From positions 7,316,001-7,380,000 of the forward strand of contig CM082597.2 of the NCBI GenBank assembly GCA_040954595.2: 64,000 nucleotides of DNA, given 5' to 3'. The DNA comes from Balanoglossus misakiensis. Its lineage: Eukaryota; Hemichordata. Below, piece by piece: positions 24,372-35,471 of the stretch. Both the position numbers and the translations under genes were made by a program. The notes under the pieces are model-generated. The model saw only the letters and a list, made by a program, of their open reading frames with translations, was not told the DNA's origin and did no database searches. Numbering within the stretch: position 1 is the stretch's first letter; every line of letters begins with the position of its first letter.

Positions 24372-24889
24372 TGCCTGAAAATGCCTATTTAAGAACATTG
24401 GTGATTTCGGAGAGATAAATTACGAAAATTGTTAATTTTTAATGAGAAAATATCATCACATCGACTGAAAATAACACTTCGTCAGCTAGAACCTTGAGTA
24501 GTTTTGACTATGTATGGTGTAAAACGTAAGAACCAGGATTTTTCGGTAAGAACCACGGCAATGCATGAAAATGCCTTTTTAAGAACCTTGGTGATTTCGG
24601 AGAGATAAATTACGATAATTGTTAATTTTTAATGAGAAAATATCATCACATCGACTGAAAATAACACTTCGTCAGCTAGAACCTTGAGTAGTTTTGACTC
24701 TCTAGGGTGTAAAACGTAAGAACCACGATTTTTCGGTAAGAACCACGGCTATGCATGAAAATGCCTATTTAAGAACCTTGGTGATTTCGGAGAGATAAAT
24801 AACGATAAATATTAACTTTTAATGAGAAAAAATATCATCACATCGACTGAAAATAACACTTCGTCAGCTAGAACCTTGAGTAGTTTTGA
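24372..24889 (+). repeat. 190 bp tandem repeat, 2.7 copies
   Basis: AAAATGCCT at about 24378, 24568 and 24758 marks three units. They share GGTGATTTCGGAGAGATAAAT, AATGAGAAAA, ATCATCACATCGACTGAAAA and TCGTCAGCTAGAACCTTGAG. The third unit stops at AGTTTTGAC (about 24890), exactly where the GC-rich coding exon begins. Confidence 0.85.
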
Positions 24890-24899
24890 CTTTGGCCAA

Positions 24900-25287
24900 A
24901 ATAAAGGCGGTCCACACAAAGGATTCGGTCGAGATCACGCCTCTCGACTCCAGCAAACCGCCCTCGCCGCTTCTGACGTCATCCAGGTGGTCTTATCGGG
25001 ACCGGAGTAAACTCCGGCCGGACCTGGCGCCGTTCTACGCGGCGATACCCGACGACATACTGACAAGAAAGAGCCGACCAAAGTTCGAGCCACCGATCAC
25101 CCATCGGCCGTGCAAGCGCAAGCGCGTCAGTCTGCCCGCTCTGCATAACGACAGCGTCTGGGAGGTGATGCGCACGTGTGAATCTCCGTGGCGACGGGCC
25201 GACACCGAATCGAAAAGCGCATACCAGTGGCCCAATGTGGAACACAGACAGAGATCTATTCTAAGATACAGTAAAGAGATGAAATAA
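24900..25287 (+). CDS. Uncharacterised protein, probable terminal exon (5' end unknown)
   Basis: An open frame of about 130 codons has no upstream ATG in frame. It is markedly GC-rich, with C/G at third positions, unlike the surrounding AT-rich DNA. The protein is basic and proline-rich (KPPSPLLTSSRWSYRDRSKL, DLAPFYAAIPDDILTRKSRP, HRPCKRKRVSLPALHNDSVW, TCESPWRRADTE), ending at TAA near 25287 with an overlapping AATAAA. A possible acceptor is AAATAAAG just before GCGGTCC (24905). No domain is recognised. It could be the last exon of a gene whose other exons are outside or undetected, or a truncated retrocopy carried next to the 190 bp repeats. Confidence 0.45.
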
Positions 25288-27424
25288 ATGATACAGGTTG
25301 CACTCACTCCTTAAGACATGAAATGAAAATTCGTTTGTAATTATGAAAATAAAGGTTAACTTTCATAGCCAATGGAACAGAGCACATTAAGAATTTGATT
25401 ATTGTAATGATTTGTAATCCATGAATGTCATCTCACTCCCAGAACTTCATTTTGCCGGAAACATTTACCCCGAGTTAAATTTGACCGTGACTTTGTGTTT
25501 GCCATCATTGTGTATTATTTAAGTTTAAGCACGAGTTACCTCCACATCTGCATTGTACAATACATAACGTTTACAATCTGGGAGTTTCATTTTGCTAGCT
25601 TCTACACAGTGTTCTTTCAGTCGACACAAAGTTTAATGCAGGGTTGATTTAGGGACAGGGTTATTTTAAGCATTGCTGGCATGTCATCGATAAATGGTAT
25701 TTGCTTCATGTCGTCATTATCTTATCTTGATTGTTTACTAACGCTTAGATTTATTATGTGGTGTCACGCTAAAACACGATCTATCTAGATGGTACAGCCA
25801 AGTACCTTGCTTAAACAATAGAAGCTGGAAGGGAGTGGGACAATAGGTAATATTTAAATCTAATGTAATGACTAACTACAGGAATATTTTGAATCTAATC
25901 TGACAACTCCATCAAGTAAATTGGCATACTGCAGTATCTAAGGCACTCGCATCGCTCCTGTCAAGTCAAGCAAAGTAGTTTGTGACCAACCAACCGCAAT
26001 TCTTACTCAATTCAAAGTTGCCTTGCAAGTAATAACTTGAGAAAACTTTGTTAAATTTCGAGGGTCGTACTTCTATAAAGGGATGTTAGTTGCAACTTTA
26101 TATACCTACTTATATACCTATAGTACTCAACTGGTCATCATATTTTGTATATGTGAAACGGCTAATGTTTTTTTTTTGATGAATGAACTGTAGTCCGGAT
26201 TTGAATTAAAACTTTGCACAGTAACAATGCAGACTATATACACGTAGGTTGTGTTAATAAGCTGGATACTGGGTATTTGATCACGCTTCAGGAAGTTGAA
26301 CAAAAAAATGCGATAGGCATACACAACGAAAATAGCGAAATGTTTCACCTAAAATGGAACTTTAATAGAACTGATCAAAAACGCCACAGAGATGTAAATT
26401 AAACCACAAACGGAGTTGACTTGCACCAACAGAACATTGAACAATCTACACCGATTATTGGACTTCATCTGATGAAAAGTAGCATACATTCGAAATACAG
26501 TAAACCATAACTAGAAGCTTTATCATTGCAATGATGTCACTGACCTGGAATTCGGAGTACCGGTGCTGTTGAAAAAAAACATCACATGAAAATGACGTGT
26601 CAGGCTTAATGATTATGATATACCCATACCTTGGCCTGAGTCCAGCTACCTGTTTATTTATCACAAGTCATAAGTGGTCAGTAGCATTTATCGAAATCAT
26701 TCGAAGCTTTGCTTTGCTCCCGTGCAGACGGCGTGAGTCTGACTTAGTCTGGGTGACACCATTGACATTTTGTTAATCTGTAGGAAGCTGAGGACCAATT
26801 TCGAATCTTCGTAAAGGTACGTGCAGTTACATTTTTTCAGCACGGATCTAACAGTACCCGTGCTTTCATATACGCAAGTGCAAATAACAGATGGAACCTC
26901 ACTGATGTGAGTGGCTTTCAGCGAAATCTTACAGGGGAAGTTTTGTCGCCGGTCACCCTCACGCAGATCGGACTGATTAAACATACATTATATTATATCA
27001 TGCTACCGTCCGCAATTCTGATTGGACGAGAGCTCAATCCAGCGATGCTAAAATAGTCATATAGCACTGCTGGCAGTGCTAAAACGGGCCCCTGAACTAG
27101 CATGCGGCAGCAAAAATGTGCGGTTATACCACAGTCGCGCGTGTTTAAGCCTAATAAATAAAACAAAAATACTATTGAATTAACGGACGTTTTATTTTGG
27201 AACTGCTCTGTGGAAATTTTTGTCACTTTGCCACGTGCGATGCCCGTCTTGTCACTTTTTGTCGTCTGCTTCATGTTTAATGCTCGATCCCGGCCGCTCG
27301 TGTTTACATTCATCGTCGCCATGTTGGTTCACGGTCGTAATTTCTCTTTCTGACGCCGTTTCGGTAAGAAAATGACACTGATATGCCACAAAAACAATTG
27401 TTGATATAATATAATAGCAATAAC

Positions 27425-27585
27425 GCCCGCCTCAGTCGGGTATACACTAGATTTGTGTACAATTCGAGACATATAGCAAATCCAAAAAAAACAGGAAAAC
27501 ATTTTTAAAATACCAAAAACTAATGAAACTACTAAATAGTCATGTTAGAAAAACATGACGTATACCCGCCTGCGGCGGGGGTTTT
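27425..27585. repeat. Small inverted-repeat element with GTATACCCGCCTG ends
   Basis: CGCCCGCCTCAGTCGGGTATAC at about 27424 and GTATACCCGCCTGCGGCGGG at about 27560 are inverted. A related sequence lies near 44570-44690 (ACTGATATGCCACAAAAT, GTGTACACACGCCTGTACCCC). The ends of the family are not defined. Confidence 0.35.
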
Positions 27586-28194
27586 TGCTCAAGTAAACGT
27601 CAACCTCTGATAAAACAGCAAACACGGTCAGGTAAGGGCGACGGCAATATTATCGCAGACAGCCGAGTAAATAGTGCATGAGGTAGAATAATTATTATTG
27701 TCTGTCATAGAGTGCCGGGGCTTTAGCCGAGCCAGACCGGAATTTATCATTTAACGTGAGCTCACAACAGGGCCACAGGAAATAGAACTCTTGAACTAAT
27801 GCAAAATTGTGGTACCAGGTGTAAGGAATGGGTAAGCGTAGCAATATGCCACACCTGTGGGGTAGAAAAATGGAATTTCCTCTGACGCCTGCCAGAACAA
27901 TTAACTGATTTAAAAAAAGAGAGATTCGAACCCACATCTACCGCACCAATTCGCGAGAGATCCGTGTACAAAAAAGTCTTCAACGATTGTTGTTATCGTT
28001 TAGTCATATAGTCTGAAGCACGCAGATCCCATCTGTAACTACTCTGCACTAAACATAAGTGTTTTCTTTCTCGCCTCGCTCAATAGAACACTCATCAAGT
28101 TCAAGTCTGTTCGTGGCAGATTTAAAATGATTAAAAATATATACTTTGCCAGCTCCAAAGAGCACGTATAGTTCAATTGGTATACCATCTGTTA

Positions 28195-28500
28195 TGACGA
28201 AAATTGAAGTTTCGATCGTGGCGTTTTGATTTAAATTACAGTGACAGGGCAGTGACCCAGAGATGATCGTTCATTGGCTTAATTATGCAACTTTTGTTAT
28301 GCAAAATAGGGTCATGCTGGGTCAGTTCATCAGTAGTTCTGCTCAGGTCACGAGATCGCATCGGCGACATCCGACAACATTAGCGATAGCAAAAAGATAG
28401 TCGTAGTGAAATATACTGACAACTAAATGTTTTTTTTTTTACTCAGACGGTATTTGGGAAGGACAATATATGTTCAATAATCCCCGGTTTCGTCAACTAC
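28195..28500 (-). repeat. Inverted copy of the repeat seen at 8367-8700
   Basis: ATGACGAAAATTGAAGTTTCGATCGTGGCG, TGCATAACAAAAG-type sequence, GGGTCATGCTGGGTCA, CTCAGGTCACGAGATCGC, TGACAACTAAATGTT and TGGGAAGGA follow the reverse-complement order of the intronic repeat in the long gene. Confidence 0.7.
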
Positions 28501-29346
28501 AACGCTCATGCAGGTCTAGAACCTAGCGTTCGTTCTTTACACAAAAAGTAGTCCCACTTGTTCATGATTTGCATAAAATGTCGTGCAAATATATGTACTT
28601 GTATTTGGTTAATGACCGTGGCAGTAGTTATTTGCGTCGTTTCGAACCGAAATCGGGTGGAGAAAACTGATGATACGTATGATGCATGATTGTATTTCTT
28701 ATTAGTGCAAACCATAACAATGCAGGAGATTTACAATGACTCGAACATGCAATTTTAGCGCACTTCAACAGGGACTACTTTATCTCATTTGCATCTCATC
28801 TGCGGAAAAAAGTCACTTTTATTTTGCGGGAAACAACAAGATAATCAGCGCTACAATTCTTCAACAGTTTACTTATAGTGGAAATAAACATGCAATAATG
28901 GTTCCGCATACGGGTTGGATTAATTTAATCACGGGTAACAAATCTATTGCCTTTGCTTTTATGGATGCACGTATGTGTTTGCATACGAACTATTTTGCGT
29001 GCAATATGCTAGCTTTTTATAATGATCTTACCATTTCATAACAGTTATGTGTCTGTCACATTGTTAACTAGAACTACCCATACGCATAGGAGAGTGCGAT
29101 TTAATGACTTTCAGTATGCATTTAGGTAAAGAAGACGTATACAGAAATATCGGCGTATTAAATGAACCGTGAAATCAAAGATCTTCTGATCATGTTAATA
29201 CTGATGATCCTATGTCTCGTAAACATTTAAACTGTGGAATAAAAATGAAAAATACATTATAAAAGCATAAGCATAATTTTAATTCATTGCTCGTTTTATT
29301 TTTCAGCTCTGGTTGATACACAATTGTTAAAAGTTGATCTGTTGCC

Positions 29347-32300
29347 ATGGCTACTGCAAAAGTAGTGACCGCTGATGACATTTTGGACCAAATAGGTGAG
29401 GAGTTTCTGACATGTACTATTTGTTTTGAACAATTTACCAATCCAAAGATCCTTCCATGTCACCACACATACTGTGAACAGTGTCTACAACAACTGGTGA
29501 AGAAAAGTGGTGGAAAACTGACTTGTCCTTCATGCAGGAAAGAGTGTCATCTTGAAGGATGTGCTCTCCAAAATCTTGAGACGAATTTCTACTTGAACTC
29601 ACTGCTAGATACAGTTCAGAAACGACCAGAACGCGAATCTGTTGACCACCATAAAAAGTGTGAAGTTTGTGATGACAATGAGGCTTCACACATTTGCGTT
29701 GACTGTGACCTACAGTTCTTCTGTACTAGTTGTACTAAAGTACATATAAAGTCAAGAGTGTCTATGCATCACAACATTCTTCTAATTGACGAGTATTCCA
29801 GAAAGCGATCGACTGATCCATCAAGTATTCTACCAGTCTCTTACTGCAGTAAGCATCCAACATCAGAATTCGAATTTTATTGTGTCACTTGTCAAAAACC
29901 GATTTGTCAGAAATGTACAGTAATTGATCATCCAAATAAGAATCACGATTATGAGTACTTGACAAATGTCGCTGCTGAATACAAAGATAAACTGTTTAGA
30001 GATATTCAGAAGTTGGACGCGAAAGCCACAGAAGCTGATGGCAGTAAATCTGCAGCCATGAATGTTCTTGATGAATATCGAAGAAAACCTGACATTGAAA
30101 AAGAAAGGGTGATGAAAAAGGTCGCTGATATGAGAAAAAGAAACAAAGCAGAAAAGGAGATGCTGATTGCTCAAGTAGAAACGGAATACAAAACACGTAT
30201 TGAATTCCAGCAGAATCAAATCGATGATCTGCGGCTAAGATACAGTAGAACGGTCAGTATGATCAATTACTTGGAAATGCTGATTCGTCATAAGAATGCA
30301 ACTCAGATTTTACTGATACAAGAAGATGTCGATCAGTGCATCCAGGAATTGAAAGGATTGGAAAACATAGTCGCCATTGATCATGGAGAAGTTGAATTTG
30401 TCCCATCCAATGATACAGAGAAGCTTGTTGGGGCAATCATTAGAATGGGTGGAACAAGTCACGATAAAACTGAATCCAACGTTGGACAGACGTTAAGAAA
30501 TGGTACCTGCACGCTTGATAGTGATGTCCTCCAAACAAACGTTAACAAGGAAGCTAATTTACCCGACAGCGTTCAACGACAAATTCGTAATGGCTTCCTG
30601 ACCTGCACAATTTGTTTTGAACGACTCACAAATGCCAAAATTCTGCCATGTCATCACACGTTCTGTGAAGGCTGCTTGAAGACTCTCATGAACGGAAGTG
30701 ACGACACACTTGACTGCCCTTCCTGTGGGATAAAATTTCAGCTGTCAGGAGCAGGCATGGAAGGTCTTCCGAACAACACCTACATACGTTCGTTGCTAGG
30801 TGCCCTGCCAGATGAACCAAAGTGCAAATCACCTTTACCCCAATGTGAAGTATGTGAGAAAGAGGATGCTACACATATTTGCATCGACTGTCAGTTACAG
30901 CATTATTGTGACAATTGTGTCAAATTGCACAAAAAATTAAGGCTACCGAAGCCTCATAACATTCTCCTGGTCGACGAATACAAGTACGCAAGAGTTCATG
31001 ACCCTTCAACCATACAACCAATGGCATACTGTACAACCCACACAGCATTTCCGATCAATTTATACTGCAATACTTGCAAGGTACCGATATGTTCTGCCTG
31101 TACGAAAATCGATCATCAAAGGGATCATCATGATGTTGACTTCCTGGAATTATTTTCAGATAAATACATTCAAGCTTTGTCAGAATCCACTCATGCGTTG
31201 AAGGACAAAGCCTGTACAATAAATAAAACAATAAACGAAGCAGTCTCCGTTGAAGATATTTTGACTACAAGGAAAAGACGAGCTAAGCTAACTATATTTC
31301 TGAAATCTGTGAACGTACATGATAAAATCGACAAAGAAGAGAAATCGTTGTTAGCGGAATTACGGAATAAGTATAACGCGAAGATCAAACAACAAGAAAG
31401 TGACATTGATGATATGCAGATAAAATATGGTAAACTTGTGAGCATGATAGGCTACATTGAAATGCTGAAACATCACAAGAACGCAGCTGAACTGATGGCA
31501 ACCAAAGACAATGTGGAACAAAGGATCAAAGACCTGATGCAGATTGTAACCCAACCAGACATTCAACGGGAAATGGTTTTGTTTCAACCATGTGATGACG
31601 TCAGAGAAGGAGACCTGGTAGGAGATGTGAGATGTGATGTGTGTATCTCAAAGTGCACAGTTGACAACATTCCACAGAGACTCATCAAAGACATGAGCGT
31701 CGATATTTCAATTACAACCAGAGACAGCAGAGGCAAAGCAGTAAATCCTACACAAGAGGTGAAAGTGGTCGTGTTGAAGCCAGATGGTTCTGATGAAGAT
31801 GTTCCGGTGGCTGTAACGAGAAACGGCACCCATGCAGTGACAATACATTGTGATTTGATAGGAAAGTATCTGATTACTGTGTCTGTGGGCGGTCAAGTCA
31901 TACCTGGGTCTCCGTTTGAAATTCGAGTACTCATACCATTGGTGAAGACTCTTGGAATGTTGGGAGAAGAAGAAGGGTACTTCAATTGGCCACGTGGTTT
32001 GGCAGTTACTAAAGATGGTAAATTGGTAGTGGCTGATGCAGGGAACTGCAGGATGAAGATAATTGATTTTGATGGAAATGTCAAGAAGATACTCAAATTC
32101 ACGACATTTGAGAACAAGTTTAAACCTGGTGACTTGGCAATATCTGAGGACGGTCTTCTCTTCATGACAGATAGATGTAATAAGCAAATTGTAGTGAGTG
32201 ATGATAACGGACGCGTCGTTAGATGTTTCGGACAAAAAGAGATGAAACACCCGTTCGGCATTGGTATAAATCCACTGAATGGTGCAGTCTTCGTCTCAGA

Positions 32301-32784
32301 TTGGGATGGAAAGGGGGATGACACTGACAAGGATGGACACTGCATCAGGAAATACACCCTAGATGGCAAGTACATCACATCGATCGGAAGTTACGGTACC
32401 AACAAGGGACAGTTCGAAGGACCGTATTTCATGGATTTCGACAGCGAAGGAATTATGTATGTATCCGACTGTAATAATCACCGTGTCCAGGTGTTCGATG
32501 CAAATGATGAATTTGTACGTGCATTCGGAAGCTATGGTGAAAACGATGGACAGTTTAAACATCCATCTGGGATTGTTGTAAGCAAAGATAAATTTGTCTA
32601 TGTAAATGATTGCATTGCTAACAGTGTACAGAAGTTTGACATCAGTGGCCAATTCATCTATCGCATCGACAGTGGCAAGGATGGACTCAACCGTCCGAGA
32701 GGCATTGCACTGACTACGGACGAGGAACCAACAGTAGTCGTGGTAGACACCCTAAATCACTGCATAAAAATCTTTCAAGATTAA
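29347..32784 (+). CDS. TRIM-NHL E3 ubiquitin ligase with duplicated RING/B-box module
   Basis: A single-exon CDS of 1,145 codons starts at GCCATGG, a strong Kozak context. A TTTTCAG acceptor at 29307 implies an upstream non-coding exon. Domains: RING 1 (C23-C63, CTICFEQF, CHHTYCEQC, CPSC); B-box pair (about 105-142 and 167-200); coiled coil to about 345; RING 2 (about 419-459, CTICFERL, CHHTFCEGC, CPSC); a second B-box pair (about 500-600); a second coiled coil to about 740; a filamin-type Ig domain (about 763-861, ending PGSPFEIRV); and six NHL repeats forming a C-terminal beta-propeller (864-1145, PRGLAVTKDGKLVVADAGN and similar). RING domains recruit E2 enzymes, and TRIM2/3/71-type propellers bind RNA or protein substrates in the cytoplasm. 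The usual TRIM has one RING/B-box module; here it is present twice, with all zinc ligands visible in both. It is a tandem paralogue of the gene at 39913. Confidence 0.93.
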   Translation: MATAKVVTADDILDQIGEEFLTCTICFEQFTNPKILPCHHTYCEQCLQQLVKKSGGKLTCPSCRKECHLEGCALQNLETNFYLNSLLDTVQKRPERESVDHHKKCEVCDDNEASHICVDCDLQFFCTSCTKVHIKSRVSMHHNILLIDEYSRKRSTDPSSILPVSYCSKHPTSEFEFYCVTCQKPICQKCTVIDHPNKNHDYEYLTNVAAEYKDKLFRDIQKLDAKATEADGSKSAAMNVLDEYRRKPDIEKERVMKKVADMRKRNKAEKEMLIAQVETEYKTRIEFQQNQIDDLRLRYSRTVSMINYLEMLIRHKNATQILLIQEDVDQCIQELKGLENIVAIDHGEVEFVPSNDTEKLVGAIIRMGGTSHDKTESNVGQTLRNGTCTLDSDVLQTNVNKEANLPDSVQRQIRNGFLTCTICFERLTNAKILPCHHTFCEGCLKTLMNGSDDTLDCPSCGIKFQLSGAGMEGLPNNTYIRSLLGALPDEPKCKSPLPQCEVCEKEDATHICIDCQLQHYCDNCVKLHKKLRLPKPHNILLVDEYKYARVHDPSTIQPMAYCTTHTAFPINLYCNTCKVPICSACTKIDHQRDHHDVDFLELFSDKYIQALSESTHALKDKACTINKTINEAVSVEDILTTRKRRAKLTIFLKSVNVHDKIDKEEKSLLAELRNKYNAKIKQQESDIDDMQIKYGKLVSMIGYIEMLKHHKNAAELMATKDNVEQRIKDLMQIVTQPDIQREMVLFQPCDDVREGDLVGDVRCDVCISKCTVDNIPQRLIKDMSVDISITTRDSRGKAVNPTQEVKVVVLKPDGSDEDVPVAVTRNGTHAVTIHCDLIGKYLITVSVGGQVIPGSPFEIRVLIPLVKTLGMLGEEEGYFNWPRGLAVTKDGKLVVADAGNCRMKIIDFDGNVKKILKFTTFENKFKPGDLAISEDGLLFMTDRCNKQIVVSDDNGRVVRCFGQKEMKHPFGIGINPLNGAVFVSDWDGKGDDTDKDGHCIRKYTLDGKYITSIGSYGTNKGQFEGPYFMDFDSEGIMYVSDCNNHRVQVFDANDEFVRAFGSYGENDGQFKHPSGIVVSKDKFVYVNDCIANSVQKFDISGQFIYRIDSGKDGLNRPRGIALTTDEEPTVVVVDTLNHCIKIFQD

Positions 32785-33387
32785 CAGTCATTTACATTGA
32801 CATTGCATTAGATGGACCGGCTACAGCAAAGTGTGACACAAATGCTGTTATATAAAATTCCGACTTTTTACCTCTTTGTCACATATTATAGATTTGCAAT
32901 TCAAAAAATGGAAAACATTAAATTTGATGCTTAAGGATGAGATGCAGGTTTTTTGCATTTTTTTGGTGATTTTTACTTTTTTAAATATTTCACACCATTA
33001 GAATTTGTATTGTTTTTTTTTTAAAACAGTTTTACCAGGTCACACTCGTAAACATGTAAATTTATAAAAAGTAACATATTTTAAGAATTGTGTGTACAGT
33101 TATCAACATTCCGGATTAACTGTCACCAGATTAGTGTTGAAGTTTGCTAACCAATTCCCAGGAGCCCAGATATGCAAATCTGACTTTTCGAAAGTTAGGC
33201 TGGTAACAGGAAGTTTGACAGGCGTGCTTTGTCTAGTGACTTCCAGCATGATGGTCAACTATGGCTTCCATCAGGGTTCGAACATCTTGCTCCATGGCAC
33301 AGACTTATTGACCGGACATAGGGCAATGAAACACCCGCAAATGTACAATTACTAATTACATGTTATGGTAGGAGTGAGAAAATAAGG

Positions 33388-33742
33388 TTAAAGGGACAAA
33401 GTCTCTCTCTCGCTGCCCTTTTCCCATTTAATTATGTCTGATACAAGACACTGTTAATGTTATTCTACATGTGGATATATAGTGAATCAACGTTCGACCA
33501 CACACAACTTCCGTCCCACTTGTATTATATGAGAGCAAAAACTCGCCCCAAATAAATATATGGTAAAGACCGATTATTCATTTTGGCGAGATTTTTTACT
33601 CTCGTGTCTACAAGCATGATGGAAAGTGTGTGGTTGAACATCCATTCACTACATATACACACGTACATTAACATAAATGGTGTCTTGTATCAAACATAAT
33701 TAATGGAAATAGGGCAACGAGAGAGAGGCTTTGTCCCTTTAA
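33388..33742. mobile_element. TTAA-flanked palindromic MITE, 355 bp
   Basis: The left end TTAAAGGGACAAAGTCTCTC pairs with the right end GAGGCTTTGTCCCTTTAA. Inner arms also pair (TACAAGACACTG with TGGTGTCTTGTA; GAATCAACGTTCGACCAC with GTGGTTGAACATCCATTC). TTAA at both ends suggests TTAA-specific insertion, as in piggyBac- or Kolobok-mobilised elements. A partial copy lies at 5229-5475. Confidence 0.75.
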
Positions 33743-35471
33743 AATTGGTTTTCAGAAGTTTATACTTAACGGGCTTAGAGTCGTTTGGACAAGTTATCAG
33801 TGGCAGGGATTAACAGTCCCGTGTTTGCTGTATAAACAAACCAACCTCATTATTGTACTCTGTCAGTAATGATGTCATTTTTTCCCGATTTTACCCCAAT
33901 TTATGAACTTGCAAAATGTTCTAGATGAATATTACTTGGTCTAAAGTCTCAAGTATTATGCTACTTCATTAAAACATAACAAAATAGTGAGTTAGTACAT
34001 ACTCAAGCACTTTGTCCAAACAAGAAACGGGCGAAATGATTTAAAACTCTTTGAAACATTTGTCGAAGGAAAGCTTCACTTGCTGTCATGGCATTCATGT
34101 CACTGAATGAAGAGATCGAGGCCCTTGGTCAATCATTCTCGACTATGTCAACAAACGGCCTGAGTGTTTGTATCATTTGCAAGATACACTAGTCGCAGTA
34201 ACCAAAACTCAACTCAGTACCGAAACTCGCTCAAACAAGTGTTGTATTCAAGCAGAACAACAGAGAGACAAGTCGGAAATTTTGTCTGGTTGGTTGTTTG
34301 CAAACCTTTGTGGGGGGGGGGGGAGTGACTGGGCGGGTACCATTTATGCCGTCTGATTGTTCTTGATGTCATGTCTTCGTCCAGAAAGAGAAACAACCCG
34401 AACAATTAGACCAGAACAAGTTTCTTTTCGTTTTCTATCTGTCTAATCAAAAACCTGGACAGATGAATTCGCCATTTGCTCCTTATTCGTTTCTGTGTAC
34501 GAATAATGAGGACGAATATATGAAAATTACGCCGTTCCATCAGTTGGTGAACGTTCTCATCTTTGCATTTCAGTGTCGCTAATGCAACCAGAACATGGAA
34601 CGGAAGAATGAAAGAAACTTCAAAACAGAAAAGATCAGAAGAATAAGTCCACAACTGTACTCCGTGTAATTTGAATAGAATGGTGCAATTGGAATGTTTT
34701 GTGTCATTCGGTACTTCGTGTGGCTACTTATTGATTTTACAATATTTTCGTTGTTAGATTCGTTATCATGTTATTGATTATCCTTCTCCATACTGACAAT
34801 GCATTTAAATTAATGGGTATGTTTGCTCGACAACAGTAACATTTAAATCAATACCACATTTTTTATCAAAGATATGGGGTTAGATAAGTATGGTGTATTG
34901 TCAAGTGATAAAAACTTCGTCTAAGTAAAAAAAAAACAGATCCTGCCTGATTATGATAAACTTTTTTGAAACATTGAATCTTAAACACACCATAATGTTG
35001 CTTAACCATCTGTAGTATAACAAGAGCCAGACAAATTTTCCGGAAGCATAACGCCTGTTCACATACTGAATATTGCAGATATCAGTTGACATAGTAACCG
35101 ATGAAATACGGACGTCAAATGACCCTTTTAAGCGAATCCGCTTCCATGAAAAAATATTTCCCGGTAAATTGAATTGATCATGTTGAAATTTCGCCATGGC
35201 TTCTGTCCTAGGGCGATACAAGCAAACATGTCCACATCCATCCAAAGTCAACCACCGTATATGTACAAAGAAAATATTAATATCATGAAAATAATTCACA
35301 ACCTTAGGCAAGCTAGGATATAGATTATAAGTCAAATGTTGGTGTTTACTTGGTGGTACTTCTAAGCTTGAATAAACAAATTATCACTAGTGATGGTGTA
35401 ACAATGACATCAAAAATCCTAAGTTTAACGAACTCAAATTTAATCAAATTATCAAACTGCACTGTGCATCT

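Larger units (their letters stand above)
25292..29307. other. Intergenic region without a supported gene
   Basis: Open frames here are short and lack coding character or splice partners. Visible structure includes an inverted copy of the intronic repeat (about 28195-28500). Around 27310-27600, blocks such as ACTGATATGCCACAAAA are shared with 44596-44620. CCCGCCTCAGTCGGGTATAC and GTATACCCGCCTGCGGCGGG lie about 110 bases apart in inverted orientation. Confidence 0.4.

Noticed and set aside
26993-27322. 109-codon minus-strand frame beginning MATMNVNTSGRD
   Set aside because: The start looks plausible, but composition turns non-coding after about 55 codons, and no domain, splice donor logic or partner exon could be supported.
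27900-27990. tRNA-like B box (GGTTCGAATC on the minus strand followed by a T run)
   Set aside because: The T-arm stem does not pair properly and no A box or acceptor stem can be placed at the right distance.
28736-29041. 101-codon plus-strand frame upstream of the first TRIM gene
   Set aside because: AT-driven composition, no domain, and it lies in the expected promoter/UTR intron of the TRIM gene.
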